A DNA stretch of 64,000 bases. Origin: Sphingopyxis indica. Its GTDB lineage: Bacteria > Pseudomonadota > Alphaproteobacteria > Sphingomonadales > Sphingomonadaceae. The notes beneath the pieces are model-generated. The model was not told the DNA's origin. It ran no database searches and saw only the letters and a program-made list of their open reading frames with translations. Both the position numbers and the translations under genes were made by a program. The DNA is taken from positions 124,001-188,000 of the forward strand of contig NZ_FZPA01000006.1 of the NCBI RefSeq assembly GCF_900188185.1. The letters are read 5' to 3'. Within the stretch, counting starts at the first letter, position 1. Every line of letters starts with the position of its first letter. Positions 1 to 8,791 of the stretch are shown in pieces.

Positions 1-454
1 TCGCGAGCGCGTAAATCGCGGGATCGGGCTTCATCAGCCTTTCGGTGCCCGAGACGATGATGTCCTGGAAACGGTCGAATATCGGCTGGGTCGGGCGGAA
101 GCCGTGCCAGAAGTCATGGCCGAAATTGGTGATCGCGAACAGCGGCACACCCGCGGCGGCGAGCCGCTCGACAAGGTCGAGGCTGCCGGGCACCGGGCCA
201 GGAATCGTCTCGTTGAAGCGCGCGGCATAGGCGTCGATCAGATGCGCATGGTCGGGAAATTCGGCCCGGCGCTCGGGCACCATGTCGGCGAGCGGGCGGC
301 CGGCGTCGTGCTGGAAATGCCATTCGGGGGTGACGACATGGCCCAGAAACCATTCGAGCTCGCCCGCATTGTCGATCAGTTTCGCGAACAAATGGCGCAA
401 ATCCCATTCGAACAGCACCTTGCCGACGTCGAAGATCACGCTTTGCCGAATCAT
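1..454 (-). CDS. HAD-family hydrolase, C-terminal end cut off by the window
   Basis: About 151 codons are visible from the ATG at 452-454 (minus strand) and the frame is still open at base 1. The N-terminus reads VIFDVGKVLFEWD, the HAD motif I region carrying the nucleophile aspartate. An ITNFG stretch near residue 107 fits motif II and GTERLMKPDPAIY near residue 135 fits motif III with its lysine. The spacing and the helical cap between motifs I and II point to HAD subfamily IA, the YihX or 2-haloacid dehalogenase-like group, which are mostly phosphatases. Motif I has DVGKV where many relatives have D-x-G-G/N-V. The substrate cannot be read from the sequence. It lies 97 bp downstream of rpmJ on the same strand. 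Confidence 0.8.
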   Translation of the reverse strand, partial: MIRQSVIFDVGKVLFEWDLRHLFAKLIDNAGELEWFLGHVVTPEWHFQHDAGRPLADMVPERRAEFPDHAHLIDAYAARFNETIPGPVPGSLDLVERLAAAGVPLFAITNFGHDFWHGFRPTQPIFDRFQDIIVSGTERLMKPDPAIYALA

Positions 455-524
455 GCGTCCCCCACGCACGCGAAAGCGCCGCCGGAAGCATCCGACGGCG
501 TTACGCTAACTCGCAAATCGCGCA

Positions 525-541
525 GGGGCGGTAATCGCCCC
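525..541 (-). terminator. Short hairpin downstream of rpmJ
   Basis: A GGGGCG...CGCCCC stem with a five-base loop lies 10 bp past the rpmJ stop. There is no T-run after it on the minus strand, so it is at best a weak terminator. Confidence 0.3.
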
Positions 542-551
542 GGCAGGGACA

Positions 552-677
552 TCAGCCCTGGCGCGCCTTGAAGCGGCGGTTGGTCTTGTTGATCACATAG
601 GTCCGGCCCCGGCGGCGGATCACGCGGTTGTCCCGGTGGCGGTCCTTCAGCGACTTCAGGCTGTTGCGAATCTTCAT
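552..677 (-). CDS. rpmJ: 50S ribosomal protein L36
   Basis: This 41-residue protein begins [17 protein letters not shown] and ends RRFKARQG, which is the alphaproteobacterial L36. It lacks the Cys/His zinc ligands of the classical form, so it is the zinc-independent type. It is a small basic protein of the large ribosomal subunit. The gene stands alone rather than in the spc operon. Start and stop (ATG at 675-677, TGA at 552-554) are unambiguous. Confidence 0.95.
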   Translation of the reverse strand: MKIRNSLKSLKDRHRDNRVIRRRGRTYVINKTNRRFKARQG

Positions 678-770
678 GGCTCTTGTCCGTAAATCTCTAG
701 CGTTGTCACGCGAAGCGGCGCAACTATGGGGATAAGGCCAAAAAGTCAACCGCCCCTCTCCCCTAATTTC

Positions 771-845
771 GTCATGCCGGGCTCGGCCCGGTATCCATCG
801 CCGCGCCGACGTCATGGACCCCGGATCGAGTCGGGGGGGGACGAA
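771..845. repeat. Palindromic repeat, family D copy 1 (degraded right arm)
   Basis: The left arm starts gtcatgccgggctcggccc. The right arm reads atggaccccggatcgagtc and then runs into a G-tract. The copy at 57606-57677 is related (gtcatcccggactcgatcc, atggaccccggatcaagtc). It sits between rpoN and rpmJ, both leftward, and could form a hairpin in RNA. Confidence 0.7.
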
Positions 846-850
846 GAGGA

Positions 851-2305
851 TTATCCCGCCAGCGCTTTCTGCCGCCGCCTTTGCACCGACGAGCCATAGC
901 CCATCGCCTCGCGATATTTGACGACGGTGCGCCGCGCGATATCGTGGCCTTCGGCAGCGAGCTTCTGCGCGATCACCTCGTCCGACAGGATCGCCTTCGG
1001 GTCCTCGGCGTCGATCAGCGCCCTGATCCGGCTCTTCACCGCCTCGGCCGACACCGCGCCGTCGCCGGCGGTCGCCGAAATGCCGCTCGAAAAGAAATAT
1101 TTGAGTTCGAACAGTCCGCGCGCGCACGACAGATATTTGTTGCTCGTCACGCGGCTGACGGTCGATTCGTGCATACCGATTTCCTCGGCGACCTGACGCA
1201 AGGTCAGCGGGCGCATATGCGCGACGCCGTGGAGGAAAAACCCCTCCTGCTGTTTGACGATCTCGCTCGCGACCCTGACGATCGTGCGCTGGCGCTGGTC
1301 GAGCGCGCGCACGAGCCAGTTGGCGCCCGCGAGCTGTTCGGACAACCACGCCTTGTTCTTCGCCGCCGCGCCCTGCGCCAGCTCGTCGTAATAGCGTCGG
1401 TTGACGAGCAGCCGCGGCAGGGTGCCGCTGTTGACCTCGACCGCCCAGCCCTCGGCGGTGCGGCGGACGTAGAGGTCGGGGACCACAGCTTGCGCCGCGC
1501 CGCCGCCGAAGCGCAGCCCGGGCTTGGGATCATAGCCGCGCAGCTCGCGGATCATGTCGGCGAGATCCTCGTCATCGACCCCGCAGATGCGCTTCAATTG
1601 CGGAAAGGCGCCCTTCGCGACGAGGTCGAGGTGCGCGACCATGCATTGCATCGCGGGGTCGTAGCGGTCGGCCTCGCGCGCCTGAATCGCGATGCATTCG
1701 GACAGGTCGCGCGCGCCGACGCCCGCGGGGTCAAACGTCTGAACCCCTGCGAGCACCGCCTCGACGAGCGCGAGCGGCACCCCCAGCCGCTGCGCGAGTT
1801 CGGGAAGGTCGGCGCGCAAATAGCCGGCTTCGTCGATCAGCGCGACGATCTGCTCGGCGACCATCGCCTCGAGCCCCGAAAAACGCTCGCCGACCTGCGC
1901 GAGCAGATGGTCGTAAAGCGTTTCGTCGGCGCCGGCGAAACTGTCGAAGTCGATTCCTTCGCTCGACCCCGACAGGCCGACCGAATCGCTGGCGCTGTCG
2001 TGATGGAAGCGCTCCTCGGCGAAATCGACGTCGAGATCGTCGGCGGTCCCGGCGTCGGACGACAGCGCCGCATCGGTCTCGGGCGCTTCGGCCGCGGCGG
2101 CGGGCGCTTCGTCGGCCGGCTCGTCGGCGCCGCCCTCGCCCTCTGCCGATGCCGTATCGAGCAGCGGATTGCCTTCGAGCGCTTCGGCCAGATAGGATTC
2201 GAGTTCGAGGTTCGACAGCGCGAGCAGCTTGATCGCCTGCTGAAGCTGCGGCGTCATCACCAGCGATTGCGACTGGCGTAAATCGAGGCGGGGACCCAGA
2301 GCCAA
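851..2305 (-). CDS. rpoN: RNA polymerase sigma-54 factor RpoN
   Basis: The 484-residue protein has the three sigma-54 regions. The glutamine-rich activator-binding region I ([19 protein letters not shown]) is followed by a long acidic and alanine-rich region II (about residues 50-120), then the core-binding and DNA-binding region III. A helix-turn-helix ([18 protein letters not shown]) lies near residue 380 and the RpoN box ([10 protein letters not shown]) near residue 465. It directs core polymerase to -24/-12 promoters, which need enhancer-binding ATPases. It lies 139 bp downstream of lptB on the same strand, the usual lptB-rpoN order. The hpf and ptsN genes that often follow rpoN are not here. 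Confidence 0.97.
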   Translation of the reverse strand: MALGPRLDLRQSQSLVMTPQLQQAIKLLALSNLELESYLAEALEGNPLLDTASAEGEGGADEPADEAPAAAAEAPETDAALSSDAGTADDLDVDFAEERFHHDSASDSVGLSGSSEGIDFDSFAGADETLYDHLLAQVGERFSGLEAMVAEQIVALIDEAGYLRADLPELAQRLGVPLALVEAVLAGVQTFDPAGVGARDLSECIAIQAREADRYDPAMQCMVAHLDLVAKGAFPQLKRICGVDDEDLADMIRELRGYDPKPGLRFGGGAAQAVVPDLYVRRTAEGWAVEVNSGTLPRLLVNRRYYDELAQGAAAKNKAWLSEQLAGANWLVRALDQRQRTIVRVASEIVKQQEGFFLHGVAHMRPLTLRQVAEEIGMHESTVSRVTSNKYLSCARGLFELKYFFSSGISATAGDGAVSAEAVKSRIRALIDAEDPKAILSDEVIAQKLAAEGHDIARRTVVKYREAMGYGSSVQRRRQKALAG

Positions 2306-2332
2306 GAGCGGCTATCCCGTCAGCAAAAGCGT

Positions 2333-2416
2333 GTGTCCCCGCGAAGGCGGGGACCCATCTCCTGCCGGTTCGAAATGGCACCTGCCGGAGATGGGCTCCC
2401 GCCTTCGCGGGAGCAC
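2333..2416. repeat. Palindromic repeat, family A copy 1
   Basis: An imperfect 84 bp inverted repeat lies between lptB and rpoN. Each arm is itself a hairpin (tccccgcgaaggcgggga and ctcccgccttcgcgggag), followed inwards by cccatct/agatggg. Relatives lie at 15910-15983 and 20211-20297. In lptB-rpoN RNA it would form two GC-rich stems and could cause partial termination or mRNA stabilisation; that role is inferred. Confidence 0.85.
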
Positions 2417-2444
2417 GCAAATTTGTCGAGCCGCAACGCAGCGG

Positions 2445-3257
2445 TCACAGCGAGAAACCCTCGCCGAGATAGAGGCGGCGCACCTCGGGGTCGGCGACGA
2501 GCTCGGCGGGCGACCCCGCGAGCAGCACCTTGCCGTCATAGATGATGCACGCGCGATCGACGAGGTCGAGCGTTTCGCGGACATTATGGTCGGTGATCAG
2601 CACACCGATGCCGCGCGTCTTAAGATCGGCGACGAGGTCGCGAATGTCGCTGATCGAAAGCGGGTCGATGCCCGCGAACGGCTCGTCGAGCAGGATGATC
2701 GACGGGTTCGCCGCAAGCGCGCGCGCGATTTCGGCGCGCCGCCGCTCGCCGCCCGACAGCGCCATCGCCGACGCGTCGCGCAGCCGGGTCAGGCCGAATT
2801 CCGCGAGCAGCTCGTCGAGCCTTTGCTCGCGCGCGATGCGGTCGGGCTCGGCGAGTTCGAGCACCGCGGCGATATTCTGCTCGACCGTCATCCCGCGAAA
2901 GATCGAGGTTTCCTGCGGCAGATAGCCGAGGCCCAGGATCGCGCGGCGATACATCGGCAGCGCGGTGATGTCCGATCCGTCGAGCATGATGCGTCCGGCG
3001 TCGGGCTTCACCAGCCCCATGATCGAATGGAAACAGGTCGTCTTGCCCGCGCCATTGGGGCCAAGCAGCCCGACCACCTCGCCCTTGCCGACCGACAACG
3101 ACACGTCGGAGAGCACCACGCGCTTGTCGTAGCTCTTGGCGATCGAGACGACCGCCAGCCCGTGGCCCGCCGCCGCTTCTTCCTGAACATGCGCGACATT
3201 TTCGGCGACGCCATGGTCGGCCTCGGTCAGCGTCGCGAGCTTGGGATCGTCGGTCAT
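2445..3257 (-). CDS. lptB: LPS export ABC transporter ATP-binding protein LptB
   Basis: This 270-residue cytoplasmic ATPase drives extraction of lipopolysaccharide from the inner membrane with LptF and LptG. Walker A is GPNGAGKTT (66-74), the signature LSGGE (167-171), Walker B LLDEP (189-193), and the switch histidine is in ITDHNVRET (about 224). The C-terminal VRRLYLGEGF fits LptB. About 30 extra N-terminal residues precede the family core compared with the E. coli protein; an internal start near AVVSIAKSYD is not excluded, but no better ATG was seen. lptA and lptC, commonly just upstream, are absent from this window. Confidence 0.95.
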   Translation of the reverse strand: MTDDPKLATLTEADHGVAENVAHVQEEAAAGHGLAVVSIAKSYDKRVVLSDVSLSVGKGEVVGLLGPNGAGKTTCFHSIMGLVKPDAGRIMLDGSDITALPMYRRAILGLGYLPQETSIFRGMTVEQNIAAVLELAEPDRIAREQRLDELLAEFGLTRLRDASAMALSGGERRRAEIARALAANPSIILLDEPFAGIDPLSISDIRDLVADLKTRGIGVLITDHNVRETLDLVDRACIIYDGKVLLAGSPAELVADPEVRRLYLGEGFSL

Positions 3258-3344
3258 AGGCGGTTCGTTACCCGAGGAGCGGCGCCAGCGTCAATCTGGC
3301 AGGATTATTGCATCTGATTGTTGCGCGGGACGATTGTTGCGTCT

Positions 3345-3375
3345 GTTGAGCCCCTCCCCTTCAGGGGAGGGCGTT
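3345..3375. repeat. Short GC hairpin between lptB and the phosphomannomutase gene
   Basis: The sequence contains cccctccccttcaggggaggg, a compact inverted repeat just past the stop of the phosphomannomutase gene. A similar hairpin follows the OmpA gene near 38089. It may act as a terminator or processing site for the leftward mutase transcript, but there is no clear T-run. Confidence 0.4.
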
Positions 3376-3384
3376 TCCCTTCAT

Positions 3385-4767
3385 TCAATGCCCCACCGGC
3401 TCGCCGCGCGTCACCCCCGACTGCGCGAGCTGGTCGTCGATCGCCGCGACCAGCCGCTCGAGCCCCGCGGCATCCTTCGCCTCGGCGCGCGCGACGAGGA
3501 CGTCCTGCGTGTTCGACGCGCGAAGCAGCCACCAGCCGTCGTCCGTCAGCACGCGCGCGCCGTCGGTGCGATTCACCTCGGCGCCCGACGCGGCAAGCCG
3601 ATCGAGAACCTCGTCCACAATGGCGAATTTGCGCGACTCGTCGACCTGGAAGCGCATTTCGGGGGTGTTGACCATCGCGGGCATGTCGCCGCGCAATTCG
3701 GTGACGCTCTTGCCGAGCTTCGCCGCCGCCTCGATCAACCGCACCGCGGCATAGGGCGCGTCGTCATAGCCGTAATAGCGGTCGGCGAAGAAGATGTGCC
3801 CGCTCATCTCGCCCGCCAGCGGGCTCGCGGTTTCCTTCATCTTCGCCTTGATAAGGCTGTGGCCGGTCTTCCACATCAAGGGCGTTCCGCCCAGCTCGGC
3901 GATGCGGTCGAAGAGCGCCTGGCTCGCCTTCACATCGGCGATGACCGTCGCGCCCGGATGCTCGCGGAGCACCGCGGCGGCATAGATCTGCAACAGCTGG
4001 TCGCCCCAGATCACGCGCCCTTCGCCGTCGATCGCGCCGATGCGGTCGCCATCTCCATCGAAAGCGACGCCGAAATCGAGGCTTCGCTCGGCGACGAGCT
4101 TCCTGAGGTCTGCCAGATTCCTCTCGTCGGTAGGATCGGGATGGTGGTTCGGAAAATGACCGTCGACGTCGGTGTAGAGAAGATGATGTTCGCCGGGCAG
4201 GCGCGCGGTGAGCTTTTCGACCACCGGACCCGCGGCGCCATTGCCCGCGTCCCAGCCGATGCGATAGGCGCCGCCCGCAAAACCCTCGACCAGCCGGTCG
4301 ACATAGGCGTCGACGATGTCGATGCTGTCCGATCCGCCCTCGCCGCTTTCCCAGTCGCCCGCAGCCGCCATTGCGCCGATCCGCTGAATGTCGACGCCGA
4401 AGAAGGGGCGGCCCTGAAACACCATCTTGAAGCCGTTATAGTCGGGGGGATTATGGCTGCCGGTTATCTGTATGCCGCCATCGACGTCTTCCGTTGACGC
4501 CGCATAATAGAGCATCGGCGTCGGTCCCATGCCGATGCGCAGCGCATCGACGCCCGCGGCGTTGATCCCCTCGACCAGCGCCGCCTCGAGCATCGGCGAC
4601 GAGAGGCGCCCGTCATAGCCGACCGCGACCCTTTTGCCCCCGGCGCGCGCGATCAGCGTCGCGAAGCTGCGGCCGATCGCGCGGGCATCGGCTTCGGTCA
4701 GCGTATCGCCGACGACGCCGCGGATGTCATATTCGCGCAGCATCGTGGAATGGAAAACATGGGTCAT
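3385..4767 (-). CDS. Phosphomannomutase/phosphoglucomutase
   Basis: This 460-residue alpha-D-phosphohexomutase interconverts the 1- and 6-phosphates of mannose and/or glucose and supplies GDP-mannose and UDP-glucose precursors for surface polysaccharides. The phosphoserine loop TGSHNPP places the catalytic serine at residue 104. The metal loop DGDGDR and the sugar-binding loop with GEMSGH follow in order, and the C-terminal domain ends with the phosphate-binding RASNTQD. Length and layout match the AlgC/PgmG group used by sphingomonads for sphingan synthesis. It lies 32 bp downstream of mipZ on the same strand, probably co-transcribed. Dual specificity cannot be settled from sequence. Confidence 0.93.
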   Translation of the reverse strand: MTHVFHSTMLREYDIRGVVGDTLTEADARAIGRSFATLIARAGGKRVAVGYDGRLSSPMLEAALVEGINAAGVDALRIGMGPTPMLYYAASTEDVDGGIQITGSHNPPDYNGFKMVFQGRPFFGVDIQRIGAMAAAGDWESGEGGSDSIDIVDAYVDRLVEGFAGGAYRIGWDAGNGAAGPVVEKLTARLPGEHHLLYTDVDGHFPNHHPDPTDERNLADLRKLVAERSLDFGVAFDGDGDRIGAIDGEGRVIWGDQLLQIYAAAVLREHPGATVIADVKASQALFDRIAELGGTPLMWKTGHSLIKAKMKETASPLAGEMSGHIFFADRYYGYDDAPYAAVRLIEAAAKLGKSVTELRGDMPAMVNTPEMRFQVDESRKFAIVDEVLDRLAASGAEVNRTDGARVLTDDGWWLLRASNTQDVLVARAEAKDAAGLERLVAAIDDQLAQSGVTRGEPVGH

Positions 4768-4799
4768 CGGATCGCTCGCTTGCTGGGGGAGGGGGATGG

Positions 4800-5609
4800 T
4801 CAGGCCATGGCGAAAAGATCGCCGTCGGGGTGGAAACGCTCGCGCGCGGGAAGATTGAGGCCCCCCATCGCTTCGCGAAGTTCCTGCCGCGCGACGACAT
4901 GTCCCATCCCCATGCCGCCGAGATGCGCCTTGTCGAGCAGGGTGAGACCGGCCGGGAACAGCTCGCGATAGATGACGCGCTCGCCGAGCCCCGGGATCAC
5001 GCGAAAGCCGACGCGGCGCGACAATTGGGTCAGCGCCTCGCCGACGCGGCGCATATTGTGCGCATCGACGTGCTGCAGGCGGTTGCGCAGGATGATCCAG
5101 TCGATCGTCCGCCCGTCATTCTTCGCGCGCGCCTTGCGCGCATCCCAGATCAGTTCGGAATAAAAGCTCGGGCGCGTGACCTGAAAGCTTTCGGGATCGA
5201 CCTGGCCGATCAGGTCGAAGTCGATGAAGCTGTCGTTGATCGGCGTCACCAGCGTATCGGCGCTCGTCGCCAGATGGCGCGCGAACACATCGTCGCGGCC
5301 CGGCGTGTCGGCGATGAAATAGTCGGCGCCGTCCGACAGCCGCGCGACCTGATCGTCGAGTTCCTCGATCGTCGAACCGGCGAACACTTCGAACCGCGGC
5401 GTCGGCAGCGCGATGTCGCGCCGCTTTGCCGTATTCTCGCGATTTTCGAGATAGCGGTGAAAGGTGCGCTGGCGCGGATCGAGGTCGAGTCCCGCGACGC
5501 GCCAGCCCTGGCTCGCGAGCGCGACCGCGAAATGCACGGCGCAGGTCGATTTGCCCGTACCACCCTTTTCATTGGCGAATATGATGCGGTGCGGCGCGGG
5601 ATTCGTCAT
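4800..5609 (-). CDS. mipZ: Division-plane positioning ATPase MipZ
   Basis: This 269-residue ParA/MinD-type ATPase begins with a deviant Walker [10 protein letters not shown] (residues 14-22), and later has [10 protein letters not shown] as the Walker B/switch region. The long C-terminal part ([11 protein letters not shown]..., [16 protein letters not shown]) is typical of MipZ, not of ParA or MinD. In Caulobacter, MipZ forms a gradient from the ParB-bound poles and inhibits FtsZ away from midcell. I chose the ATG at 5607-5609; upstream codons in the frame lack family similarity. It is divergent from panC, a neighbourhood known in several alphaproteobacteria. Confidence 0.93.
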   Translation of the reverse strand: MTNPAPHRIIFANEKGGTGKSTCAVHFAVALASQGWRVAGLDLDPRQRTFHRYLENRENTAKRRDIALPTPRFEVFAGSTIEELDDQVARLSDGADYFIADTPGRDDVFARHLATSADTLVTPINDSFIDFDLIGQVDPESFQVTRPSFYSELIWDARKARAKNDGRTIDWIILRNRLQHVDAHNMRRVGEALTQLSRRVGFRVIPGLGERVIYRELFPAGLTLLDKAHLGGMGMGHVVARQELREAMGGLNLPARERFHPDGDLFAMA

Positions 5610-5692
5610 GACCGTTGCGATTTTCCTGTCGGCGCGGCATGGCGGCCGCATGAGGTGGCGTTTGCGCCGCCAATATCGGAGGCTGAACGGCG

Positions 5693-6532
5693 GTGCAAAT
5701 CATCCGTGATATCGCCACGCTTCGTCGCGCCGTTGCGGCGCTGAAGCAGGGCGGCAAGAGCGTCGCGCTGGTCCCGACGATGGGGGCGCTCCACGAAGGC
5801 CATCTCTCGCTCGTGCGCATGGGGCGGCGGGTCGCCGACCATGTCGTCGTGTCGATCTTCGTCAACCCGACGCAATTCGGCCCGAACGAGGATTATGCCG
5901 CCTATCCGCGCGACGAGGCGCGCGACGCCGCGCTGCTGGCGCAGGAGAAGGTGTCGCTGCTCTGGGCACCCGATGTGGACGTCATGTATCCGGGCGGCCA
6001 CAGCACGCATATCGAGGTCGCCGAGCTCGGCGCCGACTATTGCGGCGCCGCGCGTCCCGGCCATTTCGACGGCGTCGCAACCGTCGTCGCCAAGCTGTTC
6101 AACCAGGTCCATCCCGACATGGCGATCTTTGGCGAAAAGGACTGGCAGCAACTCGCGATCATCCGCCGCATGGCGCGCGACCTCGACTTCGGGCTCGACA
6201 TATTGGGGGCGCCGATCGCGCGCGATTCCGACGGGCTCGCGCTGTCGTCGCGCAACGCCTATCTGTCGAAGGACGAACGCGCGGCGGCGGTCGCCTTTCC
6301 GAACGCGCTCAAGGCCGCCGCGGCGGCGATCGCCGCCGGCGCCGACGTCGAGACGAGCCTGACCGAAGCCGCGACCGCGATCCATGCGGGCGGCTTCGAG
6401 CATGTCGATTATGTCGCGCTCGCCGATGCGGACAGCCTCGAACGGCTCACCGAATTTCGCGCTCCGGCCCGCCTGCTCGCCGCCGCGAGGATCGGCAACA
6501 CGCGGCTGATCGACAATTGGCCGGTGGGATGA
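5693..6532 (+). CDS. panC: Pantothenate synthetase
   Basis: This 279-residue enzyme ligates pantoate and beta-alanine with ATP to make pantothenate, the last step before coenzyme A synthesis. The HIGH-type nucleotide-binding motif is PTMGALHEGHLSL (about residues 28-40). FVNPTQF and GEKDWQQL line the active site, and the KMSKS-like loop is LSSRNAYLS. The start is GTG at 5693 (VQIIRDI), 8 bp downstream of a GGAGG at 5679-5684; no in-frame ATG lies nearby. It is transcribed away from mipZ. A perfect GC hairpin follows 4 bp after the stop. Confidence 0.95.
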   Translation: MQIIRDIATLRRAVAALKQGGKSVALVPTMGALHEGHLSLVRMGRRVADHVVVSIFVNPTQFGPNEDYAAYPRDEARDAALLAQEKVSLLWAPDVDVMYPGGHSTHIEVAELGADYCGAARPGHFDGVATVVAKLFNQVHPDMAIFGEKDWQQLAIIRRMARDLDFGLDILGAPIARDSDGLALSSRNAYLSKDERAAAVAFPNALKAAAAAIAAGADVETSLTEAATAIHAGGFEHVDYVALADADSLERLTEFRAPARLLAAARIGNTRLIDNWPVG

Positions 6533-6536
6533 ATCA

Positions 6537-6560
6537 TCGCCCCCGCGGAGGCGGGGGCGA
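6537..6560 (+). terminator. Hairpin after panC
   Basis: A perfect inverted repeat, tcgcccccgc...gcgggggcga with a four-base loop, starts 4 bp past the panC stop. There is no downstream T-run, so it may be a repeat or a weak terminator. Confidence 0.45.
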
Positions 6561-6691
6561 CGCTAATTGCCGATTTCCGCGCCCTTCCCCGCTTATCCCC
6601 GAAAAATCGCCGCACGGTTAACGCTTTGTTGACCATAAGCCGCTTTGTTGAACCCCGAGGTCTCCTGTGGGGGGAGGCAAAGGGGGTTATC

Positions 6692-7006
6692 ATGGCCAAT
6701 AGTCTGAAGTCCGCCCGGTTTCTGATCGAGAGCCGCCTGCTCGACGCGGCGCGGGGCGACGCGGGTGCCTATTTCGATCTCGGCATAGCCTTTTCGACCG
6801 GCACCGGCGGGGTCGATGTCGACCTCATACAGGCCCATAAATGGTTCAATCTCGCCGCGCTCGGCGGCAGCCTCGAAGGCCAGCAATGCCGCGCCGACGT
6901 GTCGGGCGAAATGAGCCGCGACGAAATCGCCGAAGCGCAGCGCCAGGCGCGCGCTTGGCTCGACGAAACGGCCCGCCGCCCGGCCGCCCGGCGCTTCGCG
7001 GCCTGA
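6692..7006 (+). CDS. Sel1-repeat protein, small
   Basis: The 104-residue protein contains one Sel1-like helical repeat, roughly YFDLGIAFSTGTGG to AHKWFNLAALGGS (residues 28-63). It is followed by a short amphipathic segment, AEAQRQARAWLDET, near the C-terminus. Sel1 repeats bind partner proteins. No signal peptide is visible, so it is probably cytoplasmic. The ATG at 6692 follows GGGGAGGCAAAGGGGG, giving a good ribosome binding site; the upstream in-frame ATG at 6626 has none. The partner is unknown. It stands alone between panC and a palindromic repeat. Confidence 0.8.
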   Translation: MANSLKSARFLIESRLLDAARGDAGAYFDLGIAFSTGTGGVDVDLIQAHKWFNLAALGGSLEGQQCRADVSGEMSRDEIAEAQRQARAWLDETARRPAARRFAA

Positions 7007-7012
7007 TTTTGG

Positions 7013-7152
7013 TTCACGCGAAGACGCGAAGACGCGAAGAAGACGGCTCGGGCCGACAGGCCCATTTCTTCACAAACGATGCAGCTGGCCGCAGCGGTTG
7101 AAAGAGAAAGCCGCTTCGCGGCAAACGCGACCTCTTCGCGTCTTCGCGTGAA
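7013..7152. repeat. Long palindromic repeat, family B copy 1
   Basis: This 140 bp inverted repeat has a left arm ttcacgcgaagacgcgaaga and a right arm tcttcgcgtcttcgcgtgaa. Inside it are smaller hairpins (cgggccgacaggccc and agccgcttcgcggc). Copies 2 and 3 lie at 21108-21258 and 22585-22740. It fills the gap between two convergent genes and ends 4 bp before the FemAB-like stop codon. Confidence 0.9.
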
Positions 7153-7155
7153 ATT

Positions 7156-8310
7156 TCATTCCTGATCCGCCCGCCGAAACGGCATCTGCCCTTCGAGCCA
7201 GTCCATTTCGGCCTCTTCGGCCATCCGCTCGCGTTCGAGGAATTCCGCGACCGCACGCCGGAAGCCCGGGTCGGCGATGAAATGCGCCGACCAGGTCGCG
7301 ACCGGCCCATAGCCGCGCGCGAGCTTGTGCCCGCCCTGCGCCCCCGCCTCGACACGCGCCAGCCCGCGTTCGATCGCAATGTCGACCGCGCGGTAATAGC
7401 AAAGCTCGAAATGCAGATAGGGAATGTCGGCGAGGCACCCCCAATAGCGGCCGTAGAGCGTATCGGCACCCAGGAAGTGCATCGCCCCCGCCACCGGCCG
7501 CGCGCCGTCCCACGCGAGGACGAGGATGATGCGATCGGCCATGCGCGCGCCCATCAGGTCGAACGCCGCGCGCGTCAGGTACGGCTGCCCCCATTTGCGC
7601 GCGCCGGTGTCCTGGTAAAAGGCCCACATCGCGTCCCAATGCGCGGACGTAATCGCGCTGCCGGTCACCTCCTCGATCCGCAGTCCTTCGACCGCACGCG
7701 CACGTTCCTTGCGCAGCTGCTTGCGCTTCGCCGAGGTCAGCGTCGCGAGAAAATCGTCGAAGCTCGCATAGCCCCTGTTGGCGAAATGGAACTGGATATC
7801 GCGCCGCACCAGCCAGCCGGCGCCCTCGAACAGCGGCATCTGTTCGGGCGCGACGAAGGTCGCGTGCGCCGAGGAGAGATTGTTCTGCCGCACCACCGCT
7901 TCGGCGGCGCGGATCAGCAGCGCCGCATCTTCCGCGCCCTTCGCCAGCAGCCGCGGCCCCGGCACCGGGGTGAAGGGCGCCGCGATCTGCAGCTTCGGAT
8001 AATAGCGGCCCCCCGCGCGCTCCCATGCATCGGCCCAGGCGTGGTCGAAGACATATTCGCCCTGGCTGTGCGCCTTCAGATAGGCGGGCGCCGCCGCGAC
8101 GAGCGCGCCGGCTTCGTCCTCGACGAGCAGCGGCGCTGCCTGCCAGCCGGTGCCCGGCCCGACGCTGCCCGATTCTTCGAGCAGCGTCAGGAAATCATGG
8201 CTCACGAAGGGATTGGCGCCGCCCGCGAGCGCGTCCCACGCCGCGGCATCGACCGCGGCGACGCCGCTGCCGAGCGAGAGGGTGCGCGCGGGCGGGTCGG
8301 CCTCGGCCAT
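7156..8310 (-). CDS. FemAB-like / DUF482 GNAT-fold protein
   Basis: The 384-residue protein fits the peptidoglycan-biosynthesis FemAB-like family (formerly DUF482, COG3146). Family landmarks include VFDHAWADAWER near residue 100, YYPKLQIAAPFTPVPGPRLL, a central SAKRKQLRKERAR, and GRYWGCLADIPYLHFELCYY near residue 290. These proteins carry a GNAT acyltransferase fold; direct evidence of peptidoglycan or acyl-tRNA substrates is lacking for this subgroup. No membrane segment is visible. It is last in a tight leftward operon, 7 bp after ridA. Confidence 0.85.
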   Translation of the reverse strand: MAEADPPARTLSLGSGVAAVDAAAWDALAGGANPFVSHDFLTLLEESGSVGPGTGWQAAPLLVEDEAGALVAAAPAYLKAHSQGEYVFDHAWADAWERAGGRYYPKLQIAAPFTPVPGPRLLAKGAEDAALLIRAAEAVVRQNNLSSAHATFVAPEQMPLFEGAGWLVRRDIQFHFANRGYASFDDFLATLTSAKRKQLRKERARAVEGLRIEEVTGSAITSAHWDAMWAFYQDTGARKWGQPYLTRAAFDLMGARMADRIILVLAWDGARPVAGAMHFLGADTLYGRYWGCLADIPYLHFELCYYRAVDIAIERGLARVEAGAQGGHKLARGYGPVATWSAHFIADPGFRRAVAEFLERERMAEEAEMDWLEGQMPFRRADQE

Positions 8311-8317
8311 GGGCTTC

Positions 8318-8782
8318 TTAGGCGGGTTTCACCGCAACGATGGCGTCGACCTCGACCGCGGCGCCGAGCGGCAGGACCGCGACGCCGACCGCGCTGCGCG
8401 CATGGCGTCCCGCCTCGCCGAACACTTGCTCCATCAGCTCGGACGCGCCGTTCGCGACCTTGGGCTGCGCGGTGAAGCCGGGATCGCTGTTCACGAATAC
8501 GCCGAGCTTGACGATCTTTTCGACGCGCGACCAGTCACCGTCCACCGCCTTGCCGATCTGCGCGACGAGCATCAGCGCGCAGCGGCGCGCGGCGTCGTAA
8601 CCCGACGCCTCGTCCATATCGAGCCCGAGGCGGCCGGTGACCACGTCGCCGCCGCGAAAGGGCAATTGGCCGCTGATGTGCAGGAGCCCGCCCTGTTCGA
8701 CGACGGGTACATAGGCGGCGACCGGCGCGGCAGGCCTGGGAAGGTCGAGGCCGAGTTCGGCGAGCTTGGCGGGGATGTCCAT
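8318..8782 (-). CDS. RidA/YjgF-family protein
   Basis: This 154-residue protein belongs to the Rid superfamily. It has YVPVVEQGGLLHISGQLPF near residue 25 and a C-terminal GVAVLPLGAAVEVDAIVAV, the region usually holding the active-site arginine and glutamate. The stretch before VGVAVLPLG reads GRHARSAVG, which keeps the conserved arginine-serine. Length and an extra N-terminal helix (KLAELGLDLPRP) match the YoaB/TdcF-like long subgroup more than archetypal RidA. Members hydrolyse reactive enamines and imines, but not all subgroups do. It lies between the HAD gene (9 bp) and the FemAB-like gene (7 bp). Confidence 0.88.
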   Translation of the reverse strand: MDIPAKLAELGLDLPRPAAPVAAYVPVVEQGGLLHISGQLPFRGGDVVTGRLGLDMDEASGYDAARRCALMLVAQIGKAVDGDWSRVEKIVKLGVFVNSDPGFTAQPKVANGASELMEQVFGEAGRHARSAVGVAVLPLGAAVEVDAIVAVKPA

Positions 8783-8791
8783 GATGCGTCC

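Noticed and set aside
881..2281. 466-residue plus-strand frame across rpoN
   Set aside because: It is a GC-rich antisense frame of rpoN with no family similarity and an arginine-rich composition typical of such shadows.
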